Below, one piece after another: positions 16,830 through 27,026 of a stretch of DNA of 64,000 nucleotides (its first letter is position 1; every line of letters starts with the position of its first letter). Under the pieces are notes generated by a model. It was not told where the DNA came from. It ran no database searches and saw only the letters and a program-made list of their open reading frames with translations. Made by a program: the position numbers and the translations under genes. The stretch is from Actinomycetes bacterium (GTDB lineage Bacteria; Actinomycetota; Acidimicrobiia; Acidimicrobiales; Acidimicrobilacustridaceae). The stretch is taken from the NCBI GenBank assembly GCA_029782145.1, contig JAKOVH010000026.1, positions 248,001 through 312,000 of the forward strand, written 5' to 3'.

Positions 16830-17422
16830 GGACCGAGATCGTCCAGCAGCGCATCGACCTCACCCGCGACTTCGAGATGATCGGTGACAAGGTCAGCCCG
16901 TCGCGCATCGTCGAACGCCGCACCGAGGCGGCCAAGGGGCGGGTGCGCCGGATGCGCGACGCCGTGATGGGCACGGCCGACGACGCGGGCAGCGCGGCCG
17001 CCGACCGCATGGGCTCGGTGCGCGAGTCCGCCGGAGACATGGCCGGCAACGTGAGCGGCATGGTCTCCGAGGCACCGCAGCGCATCGAGGAGGGCACCCA
17101 GGGCAACCCGCTCGCAGCTGGCATGGTCGCCTTCGGCCTCGGGCTGCTGGCCGCCACCGTGCTGCCCTCCTCGCGCAAGGAGCGCCAGCTCGCCCGTCAA
17201 CTGCAGCCCCAGCTCGAGCAGGCCGCCCAGACCGCCGCGGAGGCGGGCAAGGACGTGGCCGAAGAGCTCAAGCCGGCCGTCCAGGAGGCAGGAAGCCAGC
17301 TCGGTGAGGTCGCCAAGCAGGCGGCCAGCGAGGTGCAGCAGACGGCCCAGGAGCGCGCCGGGTCGGTGACCGACACGGCCAAGCAGGCGGGCCAGGACGT
17401 CAAGGAACAGGCCCAGGCCTGA
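16805..17422 (+). CDS. DUF3618-type membrane protein with long helical tail
   Basis: The 205-aa protein starts with GTG inside the previous gene (25-bp overlap). The N-terminus KTAEELRTEIVQQRIDLTRDFEMIGDKVSPSRI matches the DUF3618 signature. One transmembrane segment lies at about 103-120, followed by an Ala/Gln/Glu-rich coiled-coil tail (KQAASEVQQTAQERAG). The function is unknown, probably structural at the membrane. It is the last gene of the operon and is followed by a strong hairpin. Confidence 0.75.
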   Translation: MGKTAEELRTEIVQQRIDLTRDFEMIGDKVSPSRIVERRTEAAKGRVRRMRDAVMGTADDAGSAAADRMGSVRESAGDMAGNVSGMVSEAPQRIEEGTQGNPLAAGMVAFGLGLLAATVLPSSRKERQLARQLQPQLEQAAQTAAEAGKDVAEELKPAVQEAGSQLGEVAKQAASEVQQTAQERAGSVTDTAKQAGQDVKEQAQA

Positions 17423-17435
17423 TCGGACTCCCCCC

Positions 17436-17480
17436 AGCCGGCTCATGTCGTGAGGCACGTCCTCACGACATGAGCCGGCT
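17436..17480. terminator. Long perfect hairpin terminator
   Basis: A 20-bp perfect inverted repeat with a 5-nt loop (CACGT) begins 13 bases after the DUF3618 stop and is followed by TTT. It separates the operon from the ABC exporter gene downstream. Confidence 0.85.
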
Positions 17481-17545
17481 TTCCCCTGCGCCTCCCGCCC
17501 CGGTCGGGTGGGCCCGATGCGGGACGCGGATCCCGCTTCGGTCGT

Positions 17546-17551
17546 TAGCCT
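17546..17551 (+). promoter_or_regulatory. -10 box (TAGCCT) for the ABC exporter
   Basis: TAGCCT ends 7 nt before the GTG at 17559 and no ribosome-binding site is present. This fixes the start choice over the upstream in-frame start at 17508. Confidence 0.5.
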
Positions 17552-17558
17552 CGTCGGG

Positions 17559-20500
17559 GTGAGCCTGCCGACCGATCCCCCGACCAGCCCACCGGGCGGT
17601 TGGATCCGTCGGCTCAGCCCCTACCTCCTGGCGCACCGGCGCAACGTGGCCCTCGCCCTGGGTGCCGCGGTGGTGGGCCAGGGACTCGCCGCGCTGACGC
17701 CGGTGTTCGCAGCGGTGATCATCGACGGCGCCATCACGTCGAAGGCCCGGCCGGTGTGGCCCTGGCTCCTCGCGTTGGTGGCGGCCGGGTTCGGCTCGTT
17801 CGGCTGCGCGTTCCTGCGCCGGTGGGTCGGCGGGCGGGTCAGCCTCGACGTCCAGTTCGACCTGCGCAACGCCATCTACGAGCGCCTGCAGCGGCTCGAC
17901 TTCGCCGGCCACGACCAGCTGCGCACCGGCCAGCTCGTCTCCAGGGCCTCGACCGACCTCGGGCTGGTGCAGGGCCTGCTCGCCTTCCTGCCGATCATGC
18001 TCGGCAACGTCGTGCTGCTCTTGGTGGCGCTGGTCGTCATGGTGGTGCTCTCACCGCTGCTGACCCTCGTGGTGCTGGCCACCCTGCCCCTGCTGCTCGT
18101 CACGTCCCTGCGGCTCCGGGGCCGGGTGTTCCCCGCCACGTGGGACGCCCAGCAGCGAGCCGGCGAGGTGGCCGGGGTGGTCGACGAGGCCGTCACCGGA
18201 GTGCGGGTGGTCAAGGGCTTCGGGCAGGAGCAACGAGAGCTCGAGCACCTCGCCGACGTCGCCACCGGCCTGTACAGCTCGCGCGCCCGGCTCGTGCGGC
18301 TCCAGGCGAGGTTCACCTCGACGCTGCAGGCCATCCCCACCCTGGCCCAGGTCGCCGTGCTGGGCCTCGGCGGCTGGCTGGCCCTCGAGGGACGGCTCAC
18401 CCTGGGCGCCTTCCTCGCCTTCTCCTCCTACCTGGTCCAGCTGGTGTCGCCGGTGAGGATGCTCGCCGGGCTGTTCACCGTCGGCCAGCAGGCCCGGGCG
18501 GGTGCCGAGCGGATCCTCGACGTGCTCGACGCCAACGCCGAGGTGGTCGACGCCCCCGGAGCGGCCGAGCTGCCGCCGGTGCGCGGCGAGGTCCGCTTCG
18601 AGGGCGTCCGCTTCGGCTACTCGCGCAGCGAGCCGGTGCTCGACGGCCTCGACCTGCGCGTCGCCCCGGGCGAGGTGGTGGCCCTGGTCGGCACGAGCGG
18701 CTCGGGCAAGTCCACGGTGACCGCGCTCCTGCCCCGCTTCTACGACGTGGCCGAGGGGCGGGTCACCGTCGACGGCCACGACGTGCGCGACGTCACCCTC
18801 GAGTCGCTCCGCCGCCAGGTCGGGGTGGTGTTCGAGGACGCGTTCCTGTTCTCCGACACGGTGCGCGCCAACATCGCCTACGGCCGGCCCGACGCCACCG
18901 ACGCCGAGGTCGAAGCGGCGGCCGCGGCGGCCGGCGCCGCGGGCTTCGTCGCCTCCCTCCCCGAGGGGTACGACACGCTGGTCGGCGAGCGGGGCGTCAC
19001 CCTCTCCGGCGGGCAGCGCCAACGCCTGGCGCTCGCGCGGGCGATCCTGACCGACCCGCGCATCCTGGTGCTCGACGACGCCACCTCGGCGGTCGACGCC
19101 GCCACCGAGGAGGCCATCCACGCCACGCTGCGCCGCCTGATGGCGGACCGCACGACGATCCTCATCGCCCACCGGCGCTCCACGCTGCGCCTCGCCCGGC
19201 GCATCGTGGTGCTCGACGCGGGGCGGGTCGTCGCCCAGGGCGAGCACGAGGAGCTGCTCGCCACCAGCCCGGTGTACCGGGACCTGTTCGCCGGGCCCGA
19301 CGACGTCGACCTCTCGGTCGGCGAGGAGGACCTCGACGGCGAAGGCCTCGGCGAGGGCCTCGCCGGGGTCCCAGCCCTTCCCATCGGCACGGGCGTCACC
19401 GCCTCGGCCTGGCCCGCACCCGAGGAGGTGGAGCGGCCGGTGGCCACCGCGTCGGAGGCCGGTCCTCCCCGCATCGGGCCACCCGGTGGCGGCGGGGGGG
19501 CCGGGCCCATGGGTGCGGTGCTCAGCGCCACGCCGCAGATGCTCGCCGCCCTCGAGACGCTCCCCCCAGCCGACGACCGCCCCGCGGTCGACGTGGCGGC
19601 GGCGGCGTCGTTCCAACCGCCACCGTTCCGGGTGCGGCGCTTCGTGCGCCCGTGGCTGTGGTGGTTCGCGCTCGGCCTCCTGCTGGTGGCCGTCGACACC
19701 GTCCTCACCCTGCTCGGCCCGGCACTGGTGCGCCGGGGGATCGACACGGGCGTGACCGCGGGAGACCGGTCGGCGCTCTGGAGCTCGGTCGCCCTGTTCG
19801 CCGTCGTGGGCCTCGTCGACTGGGGCGTGGTGTGGGCCTACACGTTCGTCACCGGCCGCACCGCCGAGCGGGCGCTGTTCGCCCTGCGGGTCAAGATCTT
19901 CGCCCACCTCCAGCGGCTGTCGCTCGACTACTACGACCGTGAGCTCGACGGTCGGATCATGACCCGCATGACCACCGACGTGGAGGCCCTCTCCCAGCTC
20001 GTGCAGACCGGGCTGGTCAACGGCGTCGTCGGCGTCCTCACCTGCGTCGGGGTCTTCGTGTTCCTCGTCGTGCTCTCGCCGCCGCTCGCCCTCGTCACCG
20101 CGGCCGTGCTGCCGCCGCTCGCCCTGGCGACGTGGTGGTACCGCCGGCGCTCGGCACAGGCCTATGCGCAGGCGCGGGAGGCCATCGCCGACGTCAACGC
20201 CAACCTGCAGGAGAGCCTCTCGGGTGTGCGGGTCACCCAGGCCTACGTGCGCGAGGGCCGCAACATCTCGGGCTTCCGCTCCGTCAACGAGCGCTACCTC
20301 GGCCATCGCCTCGACGCCCAGAAGCTCGTCGCCCTGTACTTCCCGTTCGTGCTGCTCCTCAGCGACCTCGCCTCGGCGCTCGTGCTCGGCGCCGGGGCCG
20401 CCTTCGAGGCCCGAGGCGTCGTCACCGCCGGCACGGTGATCGCCTTCCTGCTCTACCTCAACCAGTTCTTCTCCCCGATCCAGCAGCTGTCCCAGGTGCT

Positions 20501-21371
20501 CGACACCTGGCAGCAGGCCACTGCCTCGGTCAGCCAGATCGAGGAGCTGCTCGACACTCCCGCGGCCACGCCGAACCCCACCCATCCGCTGCCGGTCGGT
20601 CGGCTGGACGGCGAGATCCGCCTCTGCGGCGTGCACTTCTCCTACCCGGGCGCGGCCGCCGGCGAGGCGCTCGCCGGCGTCGAGCTCACGGTGGCCGCGG
20701 GCGAGACGGTGGCCCTGGTCGGCGAGACCGGCGCCGGCAAGTCGACGATCGTCAAGTTGCTCGCCCGCTTCTACGACCCCACCGACGGGCAGGTGCAGGT
20801 CGACGGCGCCGATCTGCGTGACCTCGACCTCGACGCCTACCGCCAGCAGCTCGGCGTGGTGCCCCAGGAGGCGTTCCTGTTCACCGGCACGGTGCGCGAC
20901 AACATCGCCTACGGGCGTCCCGGCGCCAGCGACGCCGAGGTGGAGGCGGCGGCACGAGCCGTGGGCGCCCACGAGTTCATCGTCGGCCTGCGCCACGGGT
21001 ACCGCACGGCGGTGAGCGAGCGGGGCCGTTCGCTGTCGTCGGGCCAGCGCCAGCTCATCGCCCTCGCCCGGGCCCGGCTCGTCGATCCCGCCATCTTGTT
21101 GCTCGACGAGGCGACCTCCCAGCTCGACCTGGCCAGCGAGGCCCGGGTGCAGCGGGCCATGGACGCCGCCGCGTCGGGCCGCACGACCATCCTGGTCGCC
21201 CACCGGCTCCCGACGGCCCGCCGGGCCGACCGCATCGTCGTCATCGACGAGGGCCGGGTCGTCGAGCAGGGCACCCACGAGGAGCTGGTCGCCCGCGCCG
21301 GCCGTTACGCCCAGCTGTGGCAGGCCTTCGCCAGCACCGGCGGTGAGGCCGGCGCTCCCGTCCCAGCCTGA
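17559..21371 (+). CDS. Full-length ABC exporter with two fused TMD-NBD halves
   Basis: The 1270-aa protein contains two complete MsbA/MDR-type half transporters in one chain. NBD1 has Walker A GTSGSGKST (about 377-385), signature LSGGQRQR and Walker B ILVLDDATSAVD, where the catalytic Glu is Asp. NBD2 has Walker A GETGAGKST (about 1053), signature LSSGQRQL and a canonical LLLDEATSQLD. This is the asymmetry of heterodimeric exporters, with one degenerate and one active ATP site. A Pro/Gly-rich linker (about 590-690) joins the halves. The substrate is unknown, probably a lipid or drug. No partner gene is needed. Confidence 0.92.
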   Translation: MSLPTDPPTSPPGGWIRRLSPYLLAHRRNVALALGAAVVGQGLAALTPVFAAVIIDGAITSKARPVWPWLLALVAAGFGSFGCAFLRRWVGGRVSLDVQFDLRNAIYERLQRLDFAGHDQLRTGQLVSRASTDLGLVQGLLAFLPIMLGNVVLLLVALVVMVVLSPLLTLVVLATLPLLLVTSLRLRGRVFPATWDAQQRAGEVAGVVDEAVTGVRVVKGFGQEQRELEHLADVATGLYSSRARLVRLQARFTSTLQAIPTLAQVAVLGLGGWLALEGRLTLGAFLAFSSYLVQLVSPVRMLAGLFTVGQQARAGAERILDVLDANAEVVDAPGAAELPPVRGEVRFEGVRFGYSRSEPVLDGLDLRVAPGEVVALVGTSGSGKSTVTALLPRFYDVAEGRVTVDGHDVRDVTLESLRRQVGVVFEDAFLFSDTVRANIAYGRPDATDAEVEAAAAAAGAAGFVASLPEGYDTLVGERGVTLSGGQRQRLALARAILTDPRILVLDDATSAVDAATEEAIHATLRRLMADRTTILIAHRRSTLRLARRIVVLDAGRVVAQGEHEELLATSPVYRDLFAGPDDVDLSVGEEDLDGEGLGEGLAGVPALPIGTGVTASAWPAPEEVERPVATASEAGPPRIGPPGGGGGAGPMGAVLSATPQMLAALETLPPADDRPAVDVAAAASFQPPPFRVRRFVRPWLWWFALGLLLVAVDTVLTLLGPALVRRGIDTGVTAGDRSALWSSVALFAVVGLVDWGVVWAYTFVTGRTAERALFALRVKIFAHLQRLSLDYYDRELDGRIMTRMTTDVEALSQLVQTGLVNGVVGVLTCVGVFVFLVVLSPPLALVTAAVLPPLALATWWYRRRSAQAYAQAREAIADVNANLQESLSGVRVTQAYVREGRNISGFRSVNERYLGHRLDAQKLVALYFPFVLLLSDLASALVLGAGAAFEARGVVTAGTVIAFLLYLNQFFSPIQQLSQVLDTWQQATASVSQIEELLDTPAATPNPTHPLPVGRLDGEIRLCGVHFSYPGAAAGEALAGVELTVAAGETVALVGETGAGKSTIVKLLARFYDPTDGQVQVDGADLRDLDLDAYRQQLGVVPQEAFLFTGTVRDNIAYGRPGASDAEVEAAARAVGAHEFIVGLRHGYRTAVSERGRSLSSGQRQLIALARARLVDPAILLLDEATSQLDLASEARVQRAMDAAASGRTTILVAHRLPTARRADRIVVIDEGRVVEQGTHEELVARAGRYAQLWQAFASTGGEAGAPVPA

Positions 21372-21443
21372 CTCACCCGACCCCCCCAACCGACCGCCTC
21401 CACCCGACCCCCCACCCGATCGCGGCCCTCAACCCGCGGTTCT

Positions 21444-21483
21444 TGTGCCCGTTTCTGTCCCTGGAGGGACAGAAACGGGCACA
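21444..21483. terminator. Perfect bidirectional hairpin terminator
   Basis: A 19-bp perfect inverted repeat (TGTGCCCGTTTCTGTCCCT and its complement) with a 2-nt spacer lies between the convergent ABC exporter and deacetylase genes, so it can serve both. Confidence 0.8.
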
Positions 21484-21493
21484 GGTTCGGAAA

Positions 21494-21529
21494 GGGGGGA
21501 GGGGAGGGGAGGAGAGGGTGGAAGGGGGG
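21494..21529 (+). other. G-rich tract with G-quadruplex potential
   Basis: Six Gs, A, four Gs, A, four Gs, A are followed by further G-runs up to a final six-G run. The run pattern meets the G4 criterion of four runs of three or more Gs with short loops. It lies just after the stop of the deacetylase on the opposite strand. Confidence 0.5.
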
Positions 21530-21533
21530 ACTG

Positions 21534-22385
21534 TCAGCCGAAGAGGGAGGTCTCCGGTGGGCCGCCTCGCCACGCGGGGATCACGCGGCGCAGGTGGCTC
21601 GTGCCCAGGAACGCCTCCTCGAGCTCGCCCGGGATCCCCTCGTAGGGGGAGCGCTGGCTGGCGTGGCGGACGATCGCCCGGCGGACTCGGGCCACGTGGC
21701 GGCGGGCGTCGAGCACCGTGGTGGTGTCGGCGTCGGGTCGGCCCATCTCGGTGCCCAGGTAGACGCTGTCGGGATCGAGCGATGCCATGTGGCGGGCCCA
21801 GTCGTCCATGAGCGAGCGGGGGAGGAACCAGTGGTAGAGGCGGACCGGGGCCCCGGCGCCCGCCAGCTGGCGGGTGGCCACGGTGGTGGCGGCGCCGATC
21901 CGGGCGTGGTCGCGGTGGCCGTCGCTGCCGGCGGGGTCCATGGTGACCACCACGTCAGGGACCAGCTCGCCGAGCAGCCCGGCGACCGCTCGGACCACGT
22001 CGGTGAACGGCACGGCGCACAGCGAGCCGGGCGCAGGCTCGCCGTCCCATCCCGAGTCGCCGAAGCCGAGCACCGTCGTGCGGCCGACTCCGAGAGCGGC
22101 GCCGGCGGCGGCGAGCTCGGCGGTGCGGCGGCGTGCGAGGTCGTGGCTCGGGCCGCCGCTCAGGTCCTCGCCCTGCTCCCCGGCCGTGGCCGAGCACACG
22201 ACCACCTCGGCCCCCTCGCCCACGGCGTGGGCGATGGCGGCGCCGCAGCCGAAGGTCTCGTCGTCGGGGTGGGCGACCACGACCAGCACCCGGGGGCGCC
22301 GGCGGTCTGGTTCGGCGCTGGCGGTGGGCACGGCGATCCTGGTCGCCGGCGAGGAGGTGGCGTCGGGTCTCGTCATCGTCTGCAT
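21534..22385 (-). CDS. PIG-L family N-acetylglucosaminyl-type deacetylase
   Basis: The 283-aa protein is a zinc-dependent LmbE/PIG-L deacetylase. The motif AHPDDETFGCG supplies metal and catalytic residues, and GSDGHRDHARIG supplies the third metal ligand region. Length and motifs fit the MshB/Mca branch, which acts on GlcNAc-inositol or mycothiol conjugates. The inositol-phosphate synthase gene nearby makes a mycothiol-related role plausible but not proven. The start is ambiguous between ATG 22385 and ATG 22376. It is divergent from the second AfsR-type regulator with 81 bp between. Confidence 0.85.
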   Translation of the reverse strand: MQTMTRPDATSSPATRIAVPTASAEPDRRRPRVLVVVAHPDDETFGCGAAIAHAVGEGAEVVVCSATAGEQGEDLSGGPSHDLARRRTAELAAAGAALGVGRTTVLGFGDSGWDGEPAPGSLCAVPFTDVVRAVAGLLGELVPDVVVTMDPAGSDGHRDHARIGAATTVATRQLAGAGAPVRLYHWFLPRSLMDDWARHMASLDPDSVYLGTEMGRPDADTTTVLDARRHVARVRRAIVRHASQRSPYEGIPGELEEAFLGTSHLRRVIPAWRGGPPETSLFG

Positions 22386-22451
22386 GCGCTCACGGTGCAC
22401 GTGGGCACTGGCGGCCCGCTGGCGGCCGACTTGCGCCGGCAGCTGCGAGCG

Positions 22452-22457
22452 TAGTGT
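22452..22457 (+). promoter_or_regulatory. -10 box (TAGTGT) for the second AfsR-type gene
   Basis: TAGTGT ends 9 nt before the ATG at 22467, with no ribosome-binding site. This fits a leaderless or nearly leaderless message. Confidence 0.45.
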
Positions 22458-22466
22458 TGCGGTTGC

Positions 22467-25400
22467 ATGGAGCTGCGTGTCCTGGGGAGCATCGAGTTCG
22501 TCGACGGGTCGGGCGTCGTCGGCCTGGGCACGCCCCGCCAGCGGGCGGTGCTCGCCCTCCTGGCCACCGAGGCGGGCCGGGTCGTCCCGGCCGACCGCCT
22601 CGCCGAGCTGCTGTGGTCCGGTGAGCCGCCCGAGCAGGCCATGGCCACCCTGCAGTCCCACATCTCCAGGCTGCGCCGGGTGCTCGAGCCCGATCGGGCG
22701 CCGCGCACCCCGGCCACGGTGCTGGTCACCCAGGCCCCCGGCTACCGCCTCGTGCTCGGACCCGAGCAGCTCGACGCCCGCCGCTTCGAGGACCTGGTCG
22801 CCGAGGCCCGTCGGGTCGCGGTCGACGACCCCACCGTCGCCGAGGCCCGCCTCACCGAGGCGCTGGGCCTGTGGCGAGGGCCCGCCTATGCCGAGTTCGC
22901 CCACGAGCCGTGGGCCGCGGGGGAGGCCGCCCGCCTGGAGGACGTGCGCCTCGGCGCCGAGGAGGACCTCCTCGAGCTGGCCCTGCGCCGGGGCGACCCG
23001 GCCGTGGCCAGCGCCCTGGAGCACCACGTGGGGCGCCACCCGCTCCGCGAGCGGCCCTACGCCCTGCTGGCCCTGGCCCTCTACCGGTCCGGGCGCCAGG
23101 CGGAGGCGCTGCGAGCCCTCGACACGATCCGCTCGCAGCTTCGCGAGCAGCTGGGCCTCGAGCCGGGACCGGGCCTGCGCCAGCTCGAACAGGCGATCCT
23201 CGACCACGACCCGGCCCTCGGCGGCGATGCGCTCTTCGGTGGGCCGCTCACCCCGAGCTCCGGCCCGGCCGAGGTCGGCGTTCCGGAACGGTCGGCCGAG
23301 GCGGCGCCCGGACCGGCCTCCCGCCTGGTCGGGCGACCGGAGGTCACGGCCCTGCTCGAAGAGGTCGTGGGGTCGGCCTGTGCCGGCCGCGGCCGGGTGC
23401 TGCTCGTCGAGGGCGAGGCCGGCATCGGCAAGACCACCGTGGCCGAGGCCGTGTCGGGCCTGGCGCTGGCCGTCGCCGGCGTCGCCGCGTGGGGCCGGTG
23501 CCAGGACGGGGCGGCGTCACCGCCGTTCTGGCCGGTCGTGCAGGCCCTGCGGGCGCTGCTCACCGCGCTGCCCGAGCCGTGCCGGGACGCCCTCGCCCCG
23601 GCGCCGAACCCGCTCGGCGAGCTGGTGCCCGACCTGGTCGGGCCACCGCCGCCGGCCCCGCCCGATCCGCAGCTGCTCCGGCTGCGCCTGTTCGACGCCT
23701 TGTCCGCGGTGTTCCTCGGCCCTGCCCCGGACCGGCCGCCGGTCACGGTGGTGGTCCTCGACGACCTCCACCTCGCCGACCCGTCGAGCCTGCAGCTGGT
23801 GGGGGCGCTGGCCCGCGCCATCGAGGGCTCCTCGACCGTGTTGGTGTGCACCCTCCGGCCCGAGGAGGTGCAGGCCACGCCGGCGGTGGCCGATGCCCTC
23901 GCCGAGCTGGCCGCCATCCCCGCCGTGCAGCGGGTGGCCCTCGGCCCGCTCGACCCCGAGCCGCTCGGTGAGCTGCTGGCCTCAGAGGCCCAGCTCTCGG
24001 ACGAGGTGGCCGCCATCGTGCGCGAACGCAGCGGCGGCAACCCCTACTTCGCCACCGAGCTGGCCCGGCTCCTGAGCGCCGAGGGCACCACCGACAGGGT
24101 CGACGCCGCCCGCACGTCGGTGCCCATCGCAGTGCGCGACGTGCTGCGCCGGCGCCTCAACCGACTGCCCGAGGAGGCCCGCCGCCTGCTCACGGTGGCC
24201 GCCATCGTGGGCACGTCCTTCGACGCCCTCGACGTCGCCGCGATCAGCGGCACCGACGTCGACGCCGCCCTCGACCTGTTCGACCTCGTGGCCGCCACCG
24301 GCCTGGTGCAGGAGTCCGCCAGCGGTGACTGGCGGTTCAGCCACGCGCTGGTCGCCGACGCGGTGCGCTTCTCGGTGTCCAGCGTTCGCCTGGCCCGCTG
24401 GCACGGGCAGGCGGCGCGGGTGCTCATCGAGCGCCACGGCGACGACCCGGGCCGGTGGGCCGCCATCGGCGCCCACCTGCTGGCGTCGAACGACCGCGAC
24501 GACGCCCAGAGGGCCGTCCCGTGGCTGCAGCGCGCCGCCCAGCACGCCATGAGCTCGGGGGCCTTCGAGCAGGCGGAGCTGCTGTTCGGCCAGGTCCTCG
24601 AGCTGCTGGCCGACGCCCGCCCCGGACGTGGCGGCGCGGCGGCCGACCCGGGGCGCACCGTCGAAGCCCTCCTCGTCGAGTGCCGGCTGGCCTACCTGCA
24701 GGTGTGGCGGGCCGGCTTCGCCGCGGCGCCGGTGGCGGAGTTCCTCGTCGACGCCGCGCGGTGGGACCCGCCGCCCACCGTCGACGCCGCCGAGGTGCTC
24801 TGGAACGCTGCGCTCCACCACCACCAGCGAGGGGAGCTCGACCGGTCGCTCGTCCAGGTGGCGCGGCTCGACGACCTGGCGCGCGCCGCGGGGAGCGACG
24901 CCGTCGCCCTGCTCGCCGACGACCAGGGCGCGGTGACGATGATGACCGCCGGCCGCTTCGCCGAGGCGCTCGAGCGGGCCGCCCGCAACGAGGTCCGCAT
25001 ACCCGAGCTCGATCTCGACGCCGCCGCTCGCGCCCTGCAGTCACCGACGGTGCGCCTCGAGGTGATCCGGGCGATGGCCCTGTGGCACGTCGGCGACGGC
25101 GAGGGCTCCCGGCGGTCGATGCAGCGGGCCCTCGACGCCTCCTGGGACGACGTGTTCCGCACCTCCGGCGGGTTCGTGCGGCGCTACGGCGTGCTGCTCG
25201 GCCTCATGGCCGACGACGCCGGCGCCGTGCGCGAGGCCATCGGGCTCGAGCTGGCCGAGACCTTCTACGAGGAGTTCCGCTACCCGTCGGGCGTGATGGC
25301 CTTCGGCCAGGCGTGGCTCGCCCACCGGCAGGGCGACCCCAGCGGGCTCGATCGCATGCAGGCGGCGGCCGACGGCCTGCAGGAGCTGGGCCTGCGCGTC

Positions 25401-25650
25401 ACCCTGCCCCTGCTGTGGTCGCACCTCGGCTCGGCCCGCTTCGAGCTCGGCGACGTCGACGCCGCCGAGGCGCGTCTGCGGGCGGCGGTCGAGGGAGCCG
25501 AGCGGTCCGAGCCGCGGTGGCTGCCCGACGCGCTGCGCCGGCTGGCCGAGGTCCGGGCTGCCGCCGGACGGCCCGAGGAGGCCGCCGGCCACCTGGCCCG
25601 GGCGCGCGAGGTGGCCGAGGTCCAGGGCAACGTCGCCCTGCTGGGCCGGC

Positions 25651-25673
<23 letters not shown>
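22467..25673 (+). CDS. AfsR/SARP-type transcriptional regulator with ATPase domain
   Basis: The 1068-aa protein has the same plan as the regulator at 9783-13319. It has an OmpR-like winged helix (LRVLGSIEFVDGSGVVGLGTPRQ), an activation domain, an ATPase with Walker A EGEAGIGKTT (about 314-323) and Walker-B-like VVVLDDLHLAD, and a TPR-like C-terminus. The two proteins align throughout the N-terminal half and are paralogues. Its 3' end overlaps the convergent ino1 gene by 23 bp. It may control the deacetylase divergent from it. Confidence 0.9.
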
Positions 25674-26955
<1,282 letters not shown>

Positions 26956-26962
26956 GGCCCCG

Positions 26963-26968
26963 AGCCTA
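26963..26968 (-). promoter_or_regulatory. -10 box (TAGGCT) for ino1
   Basis: Read on the minus strand, TAGGCT ends 7 nt before the ino1 ATG at 26955. Confidence 0.5.
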
Positions 26969-26995
26969 GGCGCCGCTTCATGAATAGGTCGGTCA

Positions 26996-27012
26996 GTTCA
27001 GCAACACTGAAC
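26996..27012. promoter_or_regulatory. LysR-type operator between ino1 and its divergent regulator
   Basis: GTTCAG-CAACA-CTGAAC is a perfect 6-bp-arm palindrome containing the LysR-type T-N11-A core. It sits just upstream of the regulator's own -10 box (27015-27020) and about 30 bp upstream of the ino1 -10. This is the classic place for autorepression plus control of the divergent gene. Confidence 0.65.
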
Positions 27013-27014
27013 GA

Positions 27015-27020
27015 TAGGGT
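27015..27020 (+). promoter_or_regulatory. -10 box (TAGGGT) for the LysR-type gene
   Basis: TAGGGT ends 6 nt before the GTG at 27027. No ribosome-binding site is visible. Confidence 0.5.
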
Positions 27021-27026
27021 TGTCAG

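Noticed and set aside
14146-17178. 1010-codon open frame on the minus strand
   Set aside because: It runs against three well-supported plus-strand genes and has the Arg/Pro/Gly composition typical of antisense frames.
18051-21389. 1112-codon minus-strand frame over the ABC exporter
   Set aside because: Antisense shadow; the plus strand encodes two complete ABC halves.
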